Shown: positions 35,927-44,304, numbered from the stretch's first letter. The stretch: 64,000 nucleotides of DNA from Phenylobacterium glaciei (GCF_016772415.1 NZ_JAGSGD010000001.1:1426001-1490000); one strand, 5' to 3'. Made by a program: numbers and translations. Notes: generated by a model from the sequence alone, not told the origin.

Positions 35927-36082
35927 GGTCTCACTCCCTGACTTTTTTATCGTTGGCGTCAGATTGGCTCAGTTGAGGGCGATGCGCCACCGTCCTTGAC
36001 CGCCCGGCGATAGACGCCTCGAAGTGACGCACCTCTTTGGCGGCTCGCGCGTTAAGGGTGCTGACGTCGAACAAGGATTCCC

Positions 36083-36697
36083 ATGGCCGCTTCCCGCCTC
36101 CTGCTCGCCGGCGCCGCCGCGCTCGCGCTCGCCGCCTGCAGTCCGCAAAAGCCCGCGACGCCGCCGGCCCAGTTCCCGGCCACGGTGCCTGAGGCGCCCG
36201 CCCCAGTGCCGACCCCGGTTCCTGTCCAAGATCCAAGTGCGCCGGTAGAGGCCCCCGCGCCGGGCTCGCCCGCCGGCCTGCCCGACGACAGGACTCCGAT
36301 CTCCGAGGCCCCCTTCACCCCGCAGAGCGCCCAGGGCGCGGCCAATGTGGTGCAGACCTATTACGCCCTGATCGGTGAGAAGAAGTACGCCAAGGCCTGG
36401 GCTCTGTGGGGCGACGGCGGCAAGGCCAGCGGCATGACGGTCGAGCAGTTCGCCGCCAGCTTCGACAAGTATTCCCAGTACTACGGCAATGTCGGCGCGC
36501 CGGGCGAGATGGAGGGCGCGGCGGGCTCGTCCTATGTCGAGGTCCCGGCCATCGCCTTTGGCCGCCTGAAGACCGGCGAACCGTTCAATCTCAAGGGCGT
36601 GATCACCCTCAAGCGCGTCAATGATGTCCCCGGCTCCACGGCCGAACAGCGCAAGTGGCACATCGCCACCAGCGGCCTGAAGCCGGTCCAGCCGTGA
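36083..36697 (+). CDS. Predicted lipoprotein
   Basis: A 204-residue protein with a clear lipoprotein signal (MAASRLLLAGAAALALAAC, lipobox LAAC) followed by about 60 residues rich in Pro and Ala that would span part of the periplasm, then a compact domain (NVVQTYYALIGEKKYAKAWALWGD ... VPAIAFGRLKTGEPFNLKGVITLKRVNDVPG). The domain looks like an NTF2-like cone: a helix YYALI, AKAWALW, then strands. I recognise no catalytic residues. Four bases separate its stop from the DUF1003 gene, so the two are probably an operon. Confidence 0.75.
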   Translation: MAASRLLLAGAAALALAACSPQKPATPPAQFPATVPEAPAPVPTPVPVQDPSAPVEAPAPGSPAGLPDDRTPISEAPFTPQSAQGAANVVQTYYALIGEKKYAKAWALWGDGGKASGMTVEQFAASFDKYSQYYGNVGAPGEMEGAAGSSYVEVPAIAFGRLKTGEPFNLKGVITLKRVNDVPGSTAEQRKWHIATSGLKPVQP

Positions 36698-36701
36698 TGT
36701 C

Positions 36702-37226
36702 ATGAGTTCCGACGCCCTGGACGACAACGTCGAGGAGACGGTCGAAGCCGTCGCAAAGCTGCACCAGGATCACCACCAGGCAGCGGGGGTCCTGCAGCGG
36801 GGCCTCGACGGCGTCACCGGCCTGCTGGCCAAGCCGCCGGCCATGGTGCTGCTGATCCTGGCGGTGACGGCGTGGATCCTTGGCAACCGCTTCGGGCCAG
36901 GCTGGCCCGACCCGGATTTTGTGGGTCTGGAGCTGGGGGCGACCCTGGCGGCCTTGTTGGTGACCCTGTTGATCTTGGTGACCCAGAGCCGGGACGACCG
37001 TCTGGCCGAACGCCGCGAGAAGCTGACCCTCGAACTGGCCCTGCTGAACGAGCAGAAGAGCGCCAAGATCATCTCGCTGCTGGAAGAACTGCGTCGGGAT
37101 GCGCCATCCATCGCCGATCGTCGCGACGAGGAGTCCGAAGCCATGGGCAAGCCCACGGATGCGGCTAGCGTGCTTTCCGAGATCGAAAACCGTACGGCGC
37201 GGCCCGCCGTCCTGAAGAAGGACTAA
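36702..37226 (+). CDS. DUF1003 family membrane protein
   Basis: A 174-residue protein with two membrane helices (about 47-63 and 78-97) and a cytoplasmic coiled coil after them (SRDDRLAERREKLTLELALLNEQKSAKIISLLEELRRD). The pattern of helix pair, QSRDDRLAERR and long coiled coil is the DUF1003 signature. Function is unknown. It sits between a lipoprotein and a small helical protein in a three-gene set with gaps of four to five bases. Confidence 0.8.
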   Translation: MSSDALDDNVEETVEAVAKLHQDHHQAAGVLQRGLDGVTGLLAKPPAMVLLILAVTAWILGNRFGPGWPDPDFVGLELGATLAALLVTLLILVTQSRDDRLAERREKLTLELALLNEQKSAKIISLLEELRRDAPSIADRRDEESEAMGKPTDAASVLSEIENRTARPAVLKKD

Positions 37227-37231
37227 GCCCC

Positions 37232-37516
37232 ATGCGCGCCAACCCGTGGATGAAGCTGACGATGGACACCTGGTCCTTAGGCGTGGAGGCGTCCTCGGTG
37301 ATCGGCCTGCGCACCCTGAAGATGGCGGCGGGCGGACCGGCGGCCCAGACCGAGGCCGCCCTGATGATCAATGAGAAGATCGCCTCGACGCTCGCCCTGC
37401 AGATGCGCGCCATGACCGGCGGCCTGGGGATCACTCCGCACGGGGCGGCGGCCAAGACGGTGGCCCACTATCGCCGCAAGGTGCGCGCCAACCGCCGGCG
37501 GCTGTCGAAGGTCTGA
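37232..37516 (+). CDS. Small helical protein, phasin-like length
   Basis: A 94-residue basic protein: WMKLTMDTWSLGVEASSVIGLRTLKMAAGG, then a long helix EAALMINEKIASTLALQMRAM and an arginine-rich end (YRRKVRANRRRLSKV). The spacing (Trp, LGxEA, GLRTLK, EK-A) recurs in small alphaproteobacterial proteins of unknown role and resembles a shortened phasin. I do not assign a function. Five bases separate it from the DUF1003 stop. Confidence 0.6.
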   Translation: MRANPWMKLTMDTWSLGVEASSVIGLRTLKMAAGGPAAQTEAALMINEKIASTLALQMRAMTGGLGITPHGAAAKTVAHYRRKVRANRRRLSKV

Positions 37517-37540
37517 GGAGTCGATAGACCAAACCCAAGA

Positions 37541-37637
37541 CGTCATCCCGGCCGCAGCGTAGCGGAGAGCCGGGACCCAGGGGCGGTATGCTGAGCCCCT
37601 GGGTCCCGGATCGCCTGTCGGCGTCCGGGATGCCGTG
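37541..37637. repeat. Dispersed palindromic intergenic repeat
   Basis: A long hairpin with a perfect fifteen-base-pair core (37570-37584 with 37595-37609, ten-base loop) and flanking CATCCCGG ... CCGGGATG arms. The wording, built on CCGGGACCCAGGGGC, is that of repeats scattered between genes in many alphaproteobacteria. It lies between two convergent genes and may end both transcripts. Confidence 0.8.
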
Positions 37638-37642
37638 ATCGT

Positions 37643-37891
37643 CTAGCGGCCGCGAACGGCGCTGAGCAGGAACAGCAGCAGCATCGCGCCGAGGGTGGAG
37701 ATCACCAGGCTGCCGATGATGCCGCCGAAGCTGATGCCGAGCGCGCCGGCGATGAAGCCGCCCAGCAGGGCGCCCACCAGGCCGACGATCATGTTGGTGA
37801 GCAGGCCGTGCTTGCGGCCCATGAGTTGTTCCGCGATCCAGCCGGCCAAGATGCCGATGATGATCGCGCCGAGAATTCCTACGCCACTCAT
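37643..37891 (-). CDS. GlsB/YeaQ/YmgE family stress-response membrane protein
   Basis: An 82-residue protein with three membrane helices: ILGAIIIGILAGWIAEQLM, MIVGLVGALLGGFIAGALG and GSLVISTLGAMLLLFLLSAV. These are the glycine-rich features of the transglycosylase-associated protein family. The name is historical; the family is linked to stress and stationary phase, with no known enzyme activity. The ATG at 37891 is chosen, as the upstream 18 codons do not fit the family. Confidence 0.88.
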   Translation of the reverse strand: MSGVGILGAIIIGILAGWIAEQLMGRKHGLLTNMIVGLVGALLGGFIAGALGISFGGIIGSLVISTLGAMLLLFLLSAVRGR

Positions 37892-37993
37892 GATGTTAGC
37901 CCTCTCTGATGATTTGACGGGAGGTGAACGCGGATCTGCGGCCAAGGTTCAGATCGACTTGCATCGGCGCGCGCCAGATGAGAGGCGAGGCGC

Positions 37994-38908
37994 ATGAATG
38001 ACACCCAAGCCCTGGTCGGCCTGTGGCGGCGCATCCGTCGTCGGATCGCCAACACCCGCCTGAGCCTTGACACCGTCGCGGACGGCCAGGCCGAGCTGAC
38101 CGCCGTCGAGGCCGACCTGCCGGTCCACCTGTGGGCCTATCGCGAGGTGCTGGGGCCGTGGCTGGCTTCGGCCGCGGCGGCGGGCGACCTCGCCGACCAG
38201 CTGGTCCGCTGGCTGCATCGGCACAACCAGTTCCTGTACGCGAGGGCGGAAACTCGCGCGGAACTGGGTCAGGTCTATGCCCGGGCCCTCTCCGACACCG
38301 CCGAGCTGCTGGCCGAGGCGCGGTCGCAGGACGAGATCACGGCCGGCCTGCCCGAGCTGTTCGCCGAGCATCACCAGCGGCTGGCCCTGGCCCTGAAGGT
38401 GGCCTTCGGCGCGCGGCTGCATGACACGGTGCAGGCGGAGTATTCTCCGGCCCTGCAGATTGCGGTGCTGGGCCTGGATCGCGTTGAGACCCCCGTGCTC
38501 GACGTCGGCTGCGGGGCCACCGCCGCCCTGGTGGAGTATCTGCGCGCCGCCGGGATCGAGGGCGTTGGCATGGACCGCGACGCCCAGGCGCCAGGCGTGG
38601 TCCAGGCCGACTGGCTGACCCAGGACTATGGGCGGGGGATCTGGGGGACAGTGATCTCCCACCTCGGCTTCTCCCTGCACTTCCTGCATCACCACCTGTC
38701 CGACCACGAACTGGCCTTCGACTACGCCCGGGCCTACATGCGGATTCTGGTGTCGCTGAAGGTCGGCGGCCGCTTCGCCTACGCCCCGGCCCTGCCGTTC
38801 CTGGAGGCGGTGCTGGGGGACGGCTACCGCGTCGAAAGCCGCACCTTTGACGGCTACGGCGGCGGCCTGCCCATCGAGAGCTCGACGGTGGTGACGCGGC
38901 TGGTCTAG
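37994..38908 (+). CDS. SAM-dependent methyltransferase-like protein
   Basis: A 304-residue protein. Residues 1 to about 165 form a helical N-terminal domain; residues about 165-304 are a class I methyltransferase fold with motif I VLDVGCGATAALVEYL, an acidic residue after the second strand (GVGMDRDAQ), VVQADWL, and the strand GGRFAYAPAL. The middle HLGFSLHFLHHHLSDHELAF is histidine-rich and unusual. No specific family is recognised; the N-terminal domain suggests a natural-product or small-molecule substrate rather than RNA. It is a lone gene, divergent from the glsB-like gene. Confidence 0.65.
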   Translation: MNDTQALVGLWRRIRRRIANTRLSLDTVADGQAELTAVEADLPVHLWAYREVLGPWLASAAAAGDLADQLVRWLHRHNQFLYARAETRAELGQVYARALSDTAELLAEARSQDEITAGLPELFAEHHQRLALALKVAFGARLHDTVQAEYSPALQIAVLGLDRVETPVLDVGCGATAALVEYLRAAGIEGVGMDRDAQAPGVVQADWLTQDYGRGIWGTVISHLGFSLHFLHHHLSDHELAFDYARAYMRILVSLKVGGRFAYAPALPFLEAVLGDGYRVESRTFDGYGGGLPIESSTVVTRLV

Positions 38909-38944
38909 GGCTCGGCTAGATGGTTCGAGGGCGGCGGCGCGCGG

Positions 38945-39364
38945 TCAGTCCCTGGCCGGCCGCCAGAGAGGCCCGACCGCCAGCAGCAGAACCAGCACGT
39001 TGAAGCCGGCGTTCGAGGGATTGCCTGACGCGATCGATCCGGCGCTGTCGAGGAAGAACCAGGCGAGCAGGCCGGTCAGAACGGTACGACGCACTGCCTC
39101 GGGCGCGGCGTCGTAGACCCACGACGAGAGACACCAGATCATGACCCCCCAGCCGAGCAGGAAGCCGCCGGTCAGGGCCGAGAGAAATCGGGTGTCTGGG
39201 GACGCGTAGCTGGTGGCGCCATCAAGGGGCCAGCTGAGGATATCCAGGGTGAGGCGGGCCGGCTCGTGCGTCGCCGGCAGGGTTCCCAGGAAGAAGATCG
39301 GGCCGAAGGATCCGACGACCAGGGCCGTCACCTTCAGCCAGGCCTTATGAAACTTGCGGGACAT
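38945..39364 (-). CDS. Four-helix membrane protein of unknown function
   Basis: A 139-residue protein with four predicted membrane segments: VTALVVGSFGPIFFLGTL, FLSALTGGFLLGWGVMIWCL, TVLTGLLAWFFLDSAGSIA and AGFNVLVLLLAVGPL. The second helix motif GGFLLGWGVMIW and the FFLDSAGS motif recur in small uncharacterised proteobacterial membrane proteins. No charged residues of obvious catalytic use are buried. It is a lone gene. Confidence 0.65.
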   Translation of the reverse strand: MSRKFHKAWLKVTALVVGSFGPIFFLGTLPATHEPARLTLDILSWPLDGATSYASPDTRFLSALTGGFLLGWGVMIWCLSSWVYDAAPEAVRRTVLTGLLAWFFLDSAGSIASGNPSNAGFNVLVLLLAVGPLWRPARD

Positions 39365-39590
39365 GGCGCGGCTCCAGGTTGACGATGCACCCGCAGGCTG
39401 ACGCGGGGATCAAAGCTCGGCAACTACCTGCCGGGTTATTGAATGGCCTCCGCCGCAGGACGTCACCGCCGACGAACTTCCGATTGAGACCCTGTTTCGA
39501 GCCTCCGCGGCCGCTTGATGACCCCTGAGGTAATTGCGGAGGCGCAGGCGGATCAGACAGGTGGATGTGAACCGAGCATTGGAGAATCCC

Positions 39591-39974
39591 ATGGATGCAT
39601 CATCCCCCGCCGAGATTGTTCGCCAGTTCCTGAGGGACATGGAGCGGCTGGACTACGACAGCGCCCTGAAGCTGGTCACTGACACCTGCGAATATACCAA
39701 CCCCCCGCCGCTCGGCGTGGTGCGGGGGCCGGCCGGCATCCGGGGCGTGCTGGAACCCTTCTTCGCCCCGACCCTGGAGAACGAGTTCAGGATTCTGCGA
39801 GAGGCTTCGAGCGGGCCGATGGTCTTCATGGAGCGCCTGGACCGCCATCGCCTCGCCGACAAGTGGGTCGAGCTCCCGGTGACCGGGGTCTTTGAGGTCC
39901 ATGATGGCCGCATTGCTGTCTGGCGCGACTATTTCGACATCACCACCATCATGTCCCAGTGGCCCGCGGCCTGA
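39591..39974 (+). CDS. Limonene-1,2-epoxide hydrolase family (SnoaL-like) protein
   Basis: A 127-residue single-domain protein starting at the ATG at 39591, with GGAGA seven bases before. The hallmark residues of the limonene-epoxide hydrolase group are present: arginine and aspartate in FMERLDRHR and the aspartate in WRDYFD near the end, matching the Asp-Arg-Asp triad that activates water. VTGVFEVHDGRIAVWRDYFD is the family's C-terminal signature. It may open an epoxide; many relatives have no known substrate. It converges on the MocR-like gene, seven bases away. Confidence 0.8.
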   Translation: MDASSPAEIVRQFLRDMERLDYDSALKLVTDTCEYTNPPPLGVVRGPAGIRGVLEPFFAPTLENEFRILREASSGPMVFMERLDRHRLADKWVELPVTGVFEVHDGRIAVWRDYFDITTIMSQWPAA

Positions 39975-39981
39975 CGCGCCT

Positions 39982-41355
39982 CTAGACCGCCGCCGAGGTC
40001 ATCACCGGGGCGCCGTCGAGGGTATCGGCGATGGCGGTCAGCGCGCGCTCGATCTGGACGCGTGAGGCGGGACCGCCGAGCCCGATGCGGACGGCTTCGG
40101 GCGGGCCCGCGATGGTGGCGAAGGCGTCGGAGACCACCACCCCCATGCCGCTGGCGCGCAGCTGGATCGCGAACTCCCCTCGCGTCCAGCCGGCTGGCAG
40201 GGTCAGCCACAGATGGAAGCCGTCGGGATGGGCGTCGAAGCTTCCCGCCGGCAGCAGGCGCGCGGCCAGGCGCTGGCGGGCGCGGGCCTCGGCGCGGATG
40301 GCGTCGCGGACCTTGTAGGCGGTTCCGCCCGTGATCCAGCGCGTGGCGATGGCGGCGGTGAGCGGCGAGGCCATGGCGGCGGTCGCCCGGATCGCGGCGC
40401 GCACCTTGGCCCCCGAGCGATTATCCGGCGCCACGAGGTAGGCGATCCGCAGGGCCGGCGAGACGTGCTTGGCCAGGCCCGCGATGTGGAAGGTGAGCTC
40501 GGGCGCCAGGGCGGCCACGGACGGCGGCGCGTTCTCCGGCAGCAGGCCGTAGGCGTCGTCCTCGACGATGGGGACGCCGTGGGCGCGGGCGATGGCGACC
40601 AGGGCCTCGCGCCGCGCCAGGGACATGGTGGCGGTGGTGGGGTTCTGCAGGGTTGGCGTGCAGCACAGGGCCTTGACCGTATGCTCGCGGCAGGCAGCCT
40701 CGAAGGCGCCGGGCAGAATGCCCTCGGCGTCCATGGCCAGACCGACGATGGTCACACGAAGCTGGGCGGCCAGGGCCTTGAGGCCGGGATAGGTGAGCGC
40801 CTCGGCGCAGATGACGTCGCCGGGCGCCGCCAGGGTTCCGATCACCGCCAGCAGGGCGCTCTGGGCGCCGGGGCAGACGGTGACGCGGTCGGGGTCGAGG
40901 CCGGGAAGGCGGTCCTTCAGCCACAGGGCGCCGGCCTCGCGATCGGCGAGCGCCCCGCCCGCCTCCTGATAGCGCAGCAACAAATCGAGGCCCGTGGCCT
41001 GAAGTTCGCCGGCCTCGCGCCACATCCGCGCCGTCAGGGCGGCGTCCTCGAAGTGCGGCGGCAGGTTCATGCTGAGGTCGACGGGCCCGGCGGGCGGCGC
41101 CGTCGGCTCGGCGCCCCGCACATAGGTGCCCTGTCCCACGCGCCCCTCCACCAGGCCGCGCCGACGCGCCTCGGCATAGGCGCGGCTGACGGTGGTGAAG
41201 TCGATGCCCAGACGCTGGGCGAGCGTCCGCTGCGGCGGCAGCCGGCCGCCGGGCGCCAGCCGGCCCGCCGCCATGTCGCCGGCGATGGCCTCGGCGATGG
41301 CCAGATAGACCGGCCCCGCCGCGCGGGCGAGATCAGGGTGCCAGTCATCGCTCAT
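39982..41355 (-). CDS. MocR-type GntR regulator with aminotransferase domain
   Basis: A 457-residue protein. Residues 1-80 are a GntR winged helix (LYLAIAEAIAGDMAAGRLAPGGRLPPQRTLAQRLG, then TTVSRAYAEARRRGLVEGRVGQGTYV). Residues about 110-457 are a fold type I aminotransferase domain with the pyridoxal-binding lysine expected in IAGLAKHVSPALRIAY. The family senses pyridoxal phosphate or amino-group ligands and often regulates an adjacent gene. I start at the ATG at 41355, with GGAAA upstream. A perfect seven-base inverted repeat (CCATACA-N9-TGTATGG) lies nine bases before it. Confidence 0.9.
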   Translation of the reverse strand: MSDDWHPDLARAAGPVYLAIAEAIAGDMAAGRLAPGGRLPPQRTLAQRLGIDFTTVSRAYAEARRRGLVEGRVGQGTYVRGAEPTAPPAGPVDLSMNLPPHFEDAALTARMWREAGELQATGLDLLLRYQEAGGALADREAGALWLKDRLPGLDPDRVTVCPGAQSALLAVIGTLAAPGDVICAEALTYPGLKALAAQLRVTIVGLAMDAEGILPGAFEAACREHTVKALCCTPTLQNPTTATMSLARREALVAIARAHGVPIVEDDAYGLLPENAPPSVAALAPELTFHIAGLAKHVSPALRIAYLVAPDNRSGAKVRAAIRATAAMASPLTAAIATRWITGGTAYKVRDAIRAEARARQRLAARLLPAGSFDAHPDGFHLWLTLPAGWTRGEFAIQLRASGMGVVVSDAFATIAGPPEAVRIGLGGPASRVQIERALTAIADTLDGAPVMTSAAV

Positions 41356-41363
41356 GGTGGTTT

Positions 41364-41386
41364 CCATACATTCAGATATTGTATGG
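41364..41386. promoter_or_regulatory. Inverted repeat operator of the MocR gene
   Basis: CCATACA (41364-41370) and TGTATGG (41380-41386) form a perfect seven-base inverted repeat with a nine-base centre, just before the regulator start. A weaker repeat with the same TACA/TGTA half-sites (TACAT at 41455-41459, ATGTA at 41474-41478) lies 70 bases further into the divergent region. Together they look like two sites for one GntR-type dimer. Confidence 0.6.
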
Positions 41387-41543
41387 GTCATCGCCTATCA
41401 ACGCAAGCGCCGTGTGAATGATAGATTCATGCTGTGAAGGCATCTTGGTGCGAATACATGCAATCAATATTGAATGTAGATTGATGGCGCCCTATATCCC
41501 TCCTGCGTCCTGAGCGGACGCGGGCTTTGAGGGATCAAGCGAC

Positions 41544-41906
41544 ATGGACGCCAAGCGGTCCGCCAGTGAAGGCTTCAAGCGGGGCCTGCAACGCCGTTGC
41601 CCCAACTGCGGCGAGGGCAGTCTGTTCCGCGGCTACCTCGCGGTGCAATCCACCTGCGAGGCCTGCGGTCACGACAACGCCGCCTACCGCGCCGACGACG
41701 GACCGGCCTATTTCACCATCGTGCTGGTGGGCCACCTGGTGGTTGCCCCGCTGCTCTGCTTCCCGTTCATCTGGCAGGCGCCGGTGGCCTTCGTGCTGCC
41801 CTTCACCCTGTCTCTGGTGACGCTGGCCACCCTGGCGCTGCTGCCGGTGGTGAAGGGGGCCTTCATCGGGGTACAGTGGAGCGCCCGGGCGACCACCACG
41901 CAGTAG
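41544..41906 (+). CDS. DUF983 family zinc-ribbon membrane protein
   Basis: A 120-residue protein with an N-terminal zinc ribbon (RRCPNCGEGSLF and STCEACGHDNAAYRADDGPAYFTI) followed by two membrane helices (about 62-80 and 83-105). DUF983 genes are often found near cytochrome oxidase genes, and here a cytochrome c gene follows 19 bases after the stop, suggesting a link to respiratory assembly. It is divergent from the MocR-like regulator, whose operator region lies between. A stem-loop (GCGTCC/GGACGC, 41505-41521) is in its leader. Confidence 0.85.
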   Translation: MDAKRSASEGFKRGLQRRCPNCGEGSLFRGYLAVQSTCEACGHDNAAYRADDGPAYFTIVLVGHLVVAPLLCFPFIWQAPVAFVLPFTLSLVTLATLALLPVVKGAFIGVQWSARATTTQ

Positions 41907-41925
41907 CCTTCGCCGGGGCCTGGAG

Positions 41926-42291
41926 ATGTCCGTGGCTCGAACCGCTCTGATGCTGTCTGCCATGCTGGCCGGCGCCCTGATCTCCGCCCAGGCCCTGGCC
42001 CAGGACGTGGCCACCGACGCCTCGGCCGACCGGGGGCGGGATCTGGTGCTGAAGCACTGCAACCGCTGCCATTCGCTGGCGGCCACCGGCCCCAGTTCCG
42101 AGCCGACCGCGCCGCCGTTCCGCGACCTGTACAAGAGGTACCCGGTGGAAAACCTGGGGGAGGCCCTGGCCGAGGGAATCCTGGTGGGACACCCCCAGAT
42201 GCCGGAGTTCAAGTTCGCCCCCGACGACGTCACCGCCGTGATCGATTACCTGACCCGGATCCAGTCGGGGACCGCCAAGCCCACCCCCTGA
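41926..42291 (+). CDS. Class I cytochrome c
   Basis: A 121-residue exported protein: a signal peptide (MSVARTALMLSAMLAGALISAQALA, cut before QDV), one heme attachment motif CNRCH, and the axial methionine most likely in HPQMPEF. The final helix DDVTAVIDYLTRIQ is standard for small cytochromes c. It carries single electrons in the periplasm; the partner is not shown by the neighbours beyond DUF983. Co-transcription with DUF983 is likely from the 19-base gap. Confidence 0.9.
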   Translation: MSVARTALMLSAMLAGALISAQALAQDVATDASADRGRDLVLKHCNRCHSLAATGPSSEPTAPPFRDLYKRYPVENLGEALAEGILVGHPQMPEFKFAPDDVTAVIDYLTRIQSGTAKPTP

Positions 42292-42361
42292 TTCCTAAAG
42301 TGTGCATAACCGTTTGTTCGTCACTCGGTGGCTACAAGGGGGTCACGCAGCGGAGGGAATA

Positions 42362-42811
42362 ATGCCGGGAAACGCGACCTCATCACGGCAATCCCTGTCC
42401 CAGGCCCTGGGCAGCGTCGCCAAGGCGCAGGCGGCCGTCCAGGCGCTGTCGAGCAATTTCGACGGCTGGATGAGCGAGGAAGTGGCGAAGCTCGACGCCG
42501 CGCGCGAAGCGCTGCCGCGCGACAGCTACGGCATCGAGGCCGTCAGCGTGCTCTATATGCGCGCCCACGACATGAAGGGCCTGGCGCCCACCTTCGGCTA
42601 TCCGCTGATCCACCAGCTGGCCGCGGGGCTCTGCGTGCTCATCGACGACGACAACCTGCCCTTCGAGTCGCGGCTGCCGCTGATCGACGACCACATCGAC
42701 GCCATCCGCACCCTGGCCGGCCGAAAGGTCAGGAGCCAGGCCGACGCCTTCGGCCGCAAGCTGGTGGCCCAGCTGGAAGGCGACCTTCGGCAACTGATGG
42801 AAACCGCCTAG
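42362..42811 (+). CDS. Histidine phosphotransfer (Hpt) domain protein
   Basis: A 149-residue protein starting at the ATG at 42362, preceded by GGAGGGA. The phosphorylation motif is RAHDMKGLAPTFGYPLIHQLA, with the histidine of the HxxKG pattern as phosphate acceptor. Flanking helices complete a four-helix bundle. No histidine kinase or receiver gene is adjacent, so its partners are elsewhere. It differs from ChpT, which is a dimeric pseudo-kinase, and looks like a simple Hpt relay. The 3' end overlaps trxC by four bases on the other strand. Confidence 0.8.
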   Translation: MPGNATSSRQSLSQALGSVAKAQAAVQALSSNFDGWMSEEVAKLDAAREALPRDSYGIEAVSVLYMRAHDMKGLAPTFGYPLIHQLAAGLCVLIDDDNLPFESRLPLIDDHIDAIRTLAGRKVRSQADAFGRKLVAQLEGDLRQLMETA

Positions 42812-43251
42812 GCGGCCGCCTTGGCGCCATGGGTCTCCACCCAGCGGCGCAATAGGTTGATGTCGGCCAGCCCCGCCTGGTTGGCGACGATCTTGCCGTC
42901 CTGGAACACGAACAGGGCCGGGATGCCCTTGATCCCGTACTGGGCCGAGAGCTGCGGTTCGGCGTCGACATCGATCTTCACGAACCGCGCGCGGGGCTCC
43001 AGCTCGGCGGCGGCACGCTCGAAGATCGGGGCCATGGCCTTGCAGGGCCCGCACCAGGCCGCCCAGAAATCCACGATGATCGGGATGCCGCTATTCGCAA
43101 CATGCTTTCGGAAGCGCGCGGTGGTCAGGGCGGCGGGGTGACCGTCGAACAGCGCCTTGTGGCACTTGCCGCACTTGCCGGCCTTGGGGTCGCGCGCCTG
43201 CGGCAGGCGGTTGATCGCATCGCAGTGAACGCAGACGATCTGAACGGACAT
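42808..43251 (-). CDS. trxC: Thioredoxin 2 (TrxC)
   Basis: A 147-residue thioredoxin with the extra N-terminal zinc finger that marks TrxC: CVHCDAINRLP and GKCGKCHKALF, four cysteines. The redox site is WAAWCGPCKAMAP, and the cis-proline is in GIPALFVFQDG. It reduces cytoplasmic disulfides, often under oxidative stress. The ATG at 43251 is chosen; ten upstream codons of the open frame do not fit the family. Confidence 0.95.
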   Translation of the reverse strand: MSVQIVCVHCDAINRLPQARDPKAGKCGKCHKALFDGHPAALTTARFRKHVANSGIPIIVDFWAAWCGPCKAMAPIFERAAAELEPRARFVKIDVDAEPQLSAQYGIKGIPALFVFQDGKIVANQAGLADINLLRRWVETHGAKAAA

Positions 43252-43301
43252 GACGGCCTCCTTCGGATGCGAAACGCGCAAAGCCTTAGATAGGCGCCCG
43301 G

Positions 43302-43928
43302 CTACGGCGCGAACAGGTCGCCGCCGCCCCGCTCCACGCCATCCTTGCGCAGGGTCTCGACGGTGAGGGCGCCGGCGGGCGGGGGCTCGAGGATCTCCGC
43401 CTGCGGCCGCGCAAGGGTCAGCCAGTCGAGGCCGTCCCTGGGCGCCAGGGGGATGATGCCGCGGTCGTGGTAGGGGGCGACGTCGGGGCCGGGGCGGGTG
43501 GTCAGCATCGAGAAGCAGCCCTCCTTGACGATGCCGGCGATCCAGAACCAGTCCTGCCCGGTCATGGTGAACTGATGCCTGTCCTTCAGCTTCACCTTCG
43601 CAGCCAGCGGCGCGGTGTACTCGAAGAAGGCGTCGGCGAAGATCAGCACCCGGTCGTTGTGGCTGAAGTCGCGGCCCTCGGACTTGAAGTTGAACACCGG
43701 CTTGCCGCCGGGACCCGGCCAGGCCCAGGGGGTCATGGAGGCGACCAGCTTGCCGTCTTGCAGCCGGAAGATCGGGGCGGTGTCGCGGATCTTCACGCTG
43801 GCCTTGCCGACCAGGTCATTGGGGGTGTGGTCGTTCTCCCAGGCGAAAAGCGGCGGAGGGTCGAAGGCGCTGGAGAACTGCGCGATCAGCTCATCCAGCG
43901 ACTTGGTGCGTGCATACTCGTTGCACAT
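43302..43928 (-). CDS. SRAP domain protein (YedK/HMCES-like)
   Basis: A 208-residue protein beginning M-C-N-E-Y; after removal of Met the cysteine is the residue that bonds covalently to abasic sites in single-stranded DNA. The other expected residues are present: asparagine in VFNFKSEGRDF, glutamate in ADAFFEY, and histidine in YHDRGIIPLAPRD. The wording is divergent from E. coli YedK (MCGR, NARAE, GFYEW), placing it in an alphaproteobacterial subgroup. It protects abasic sites during replication. Its start shares one base with the stop of the upstream lipoprotein gene (TGATG). Confidence 0.87.
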   Translation of the reverse strand: MCNEYARTKSLDELIAQFSSAFDPPPLFAWENDHTPNDLVGKASVKIRDTAPIFRLQDGKLVASMTPWAWPGPGGKPVFNFKSEGRDFSHNDRVLIFADAFFEYTAPLAAKVKLKDRHQFTMTGQDWFWIAGIVKEGCFSMLTTRPGPDVAPYHDRGIIPLAPRDGLDWLTLARPQAEILEPPPAGALTVETLRKDGVERGGGDLFAP

Positions 43929-44278
43929 CAGTCGACGCACATCCCGGGGCCGACATGGCCCTTCACCACCGTGGTGAAGCAGCCGCAGGGGTCCGAGGTC
44001 GCCTGGCACTGGCCTGTCACGACGGTCGCCGGATCGGCGGGGGCCTCACCCGTATAGAGGCAGCGGCCCTGGCAATCGGACTTGTCCGAGCAGGTCTTGC
44101 CGGCGTCGGTGTGGCTGATCACACAGGCCAGGTTCTGCATGCGGCAGACCGGCCGCACCGTGCCCCCCTTGGCCGTGCATTGCGCGACGTCGGGGCCGGT
44201 GGAGATGGGCGGCGGCGGCGCGGGCGCGCAGGAGACCATGACCAGGGCAAGGGCGGCGGCGAGGATTGATTTGAACAT
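43928..44278 (-). CDS. Small cysteine-rich lipoprotein
   Basis: A 116-residue protein with a lipoprotein signal (MFKSILAAALALVMVSC, lipobox VVSC-like, read here as MVSC) and about ten more cysteines in 90 residues (QCTAKGG, PVCRMQNLAC, KTCSDKSDCQGRC, GQCQATSDPCGC, GMC). The spacing SDKSDCQGRC and PCGCFTTVV is repeated in small Caulobacterales lipoproteins of unknown role. Many disulfides suggest a rigid surface or periplasmic domain. It is translationally coupled to the SRAP gene. Confidence 0.75.
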   Translation of the reverse strand: MFKSILAAALALVMVSCAPAPPPPISTGPDVAQCTAKGGTVRPVCRMQNLACVISHTDAGKTCSDKSDCQGRCLYTGEAPADPATVVTGQCQATSDPCGCFTTVVKGHVGPGMCVD

Positions 44279-44304
44279 GGCCCGACTAGACCACGCGCCG
44301 GCGC

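Noticed and set aside
36702..37226. Low-affinity iron permease
   Set aside because: The two-helix plus coiled-coil layout resembles it in part, but the QSRDDRLAERR block is the DUF1003 signature.
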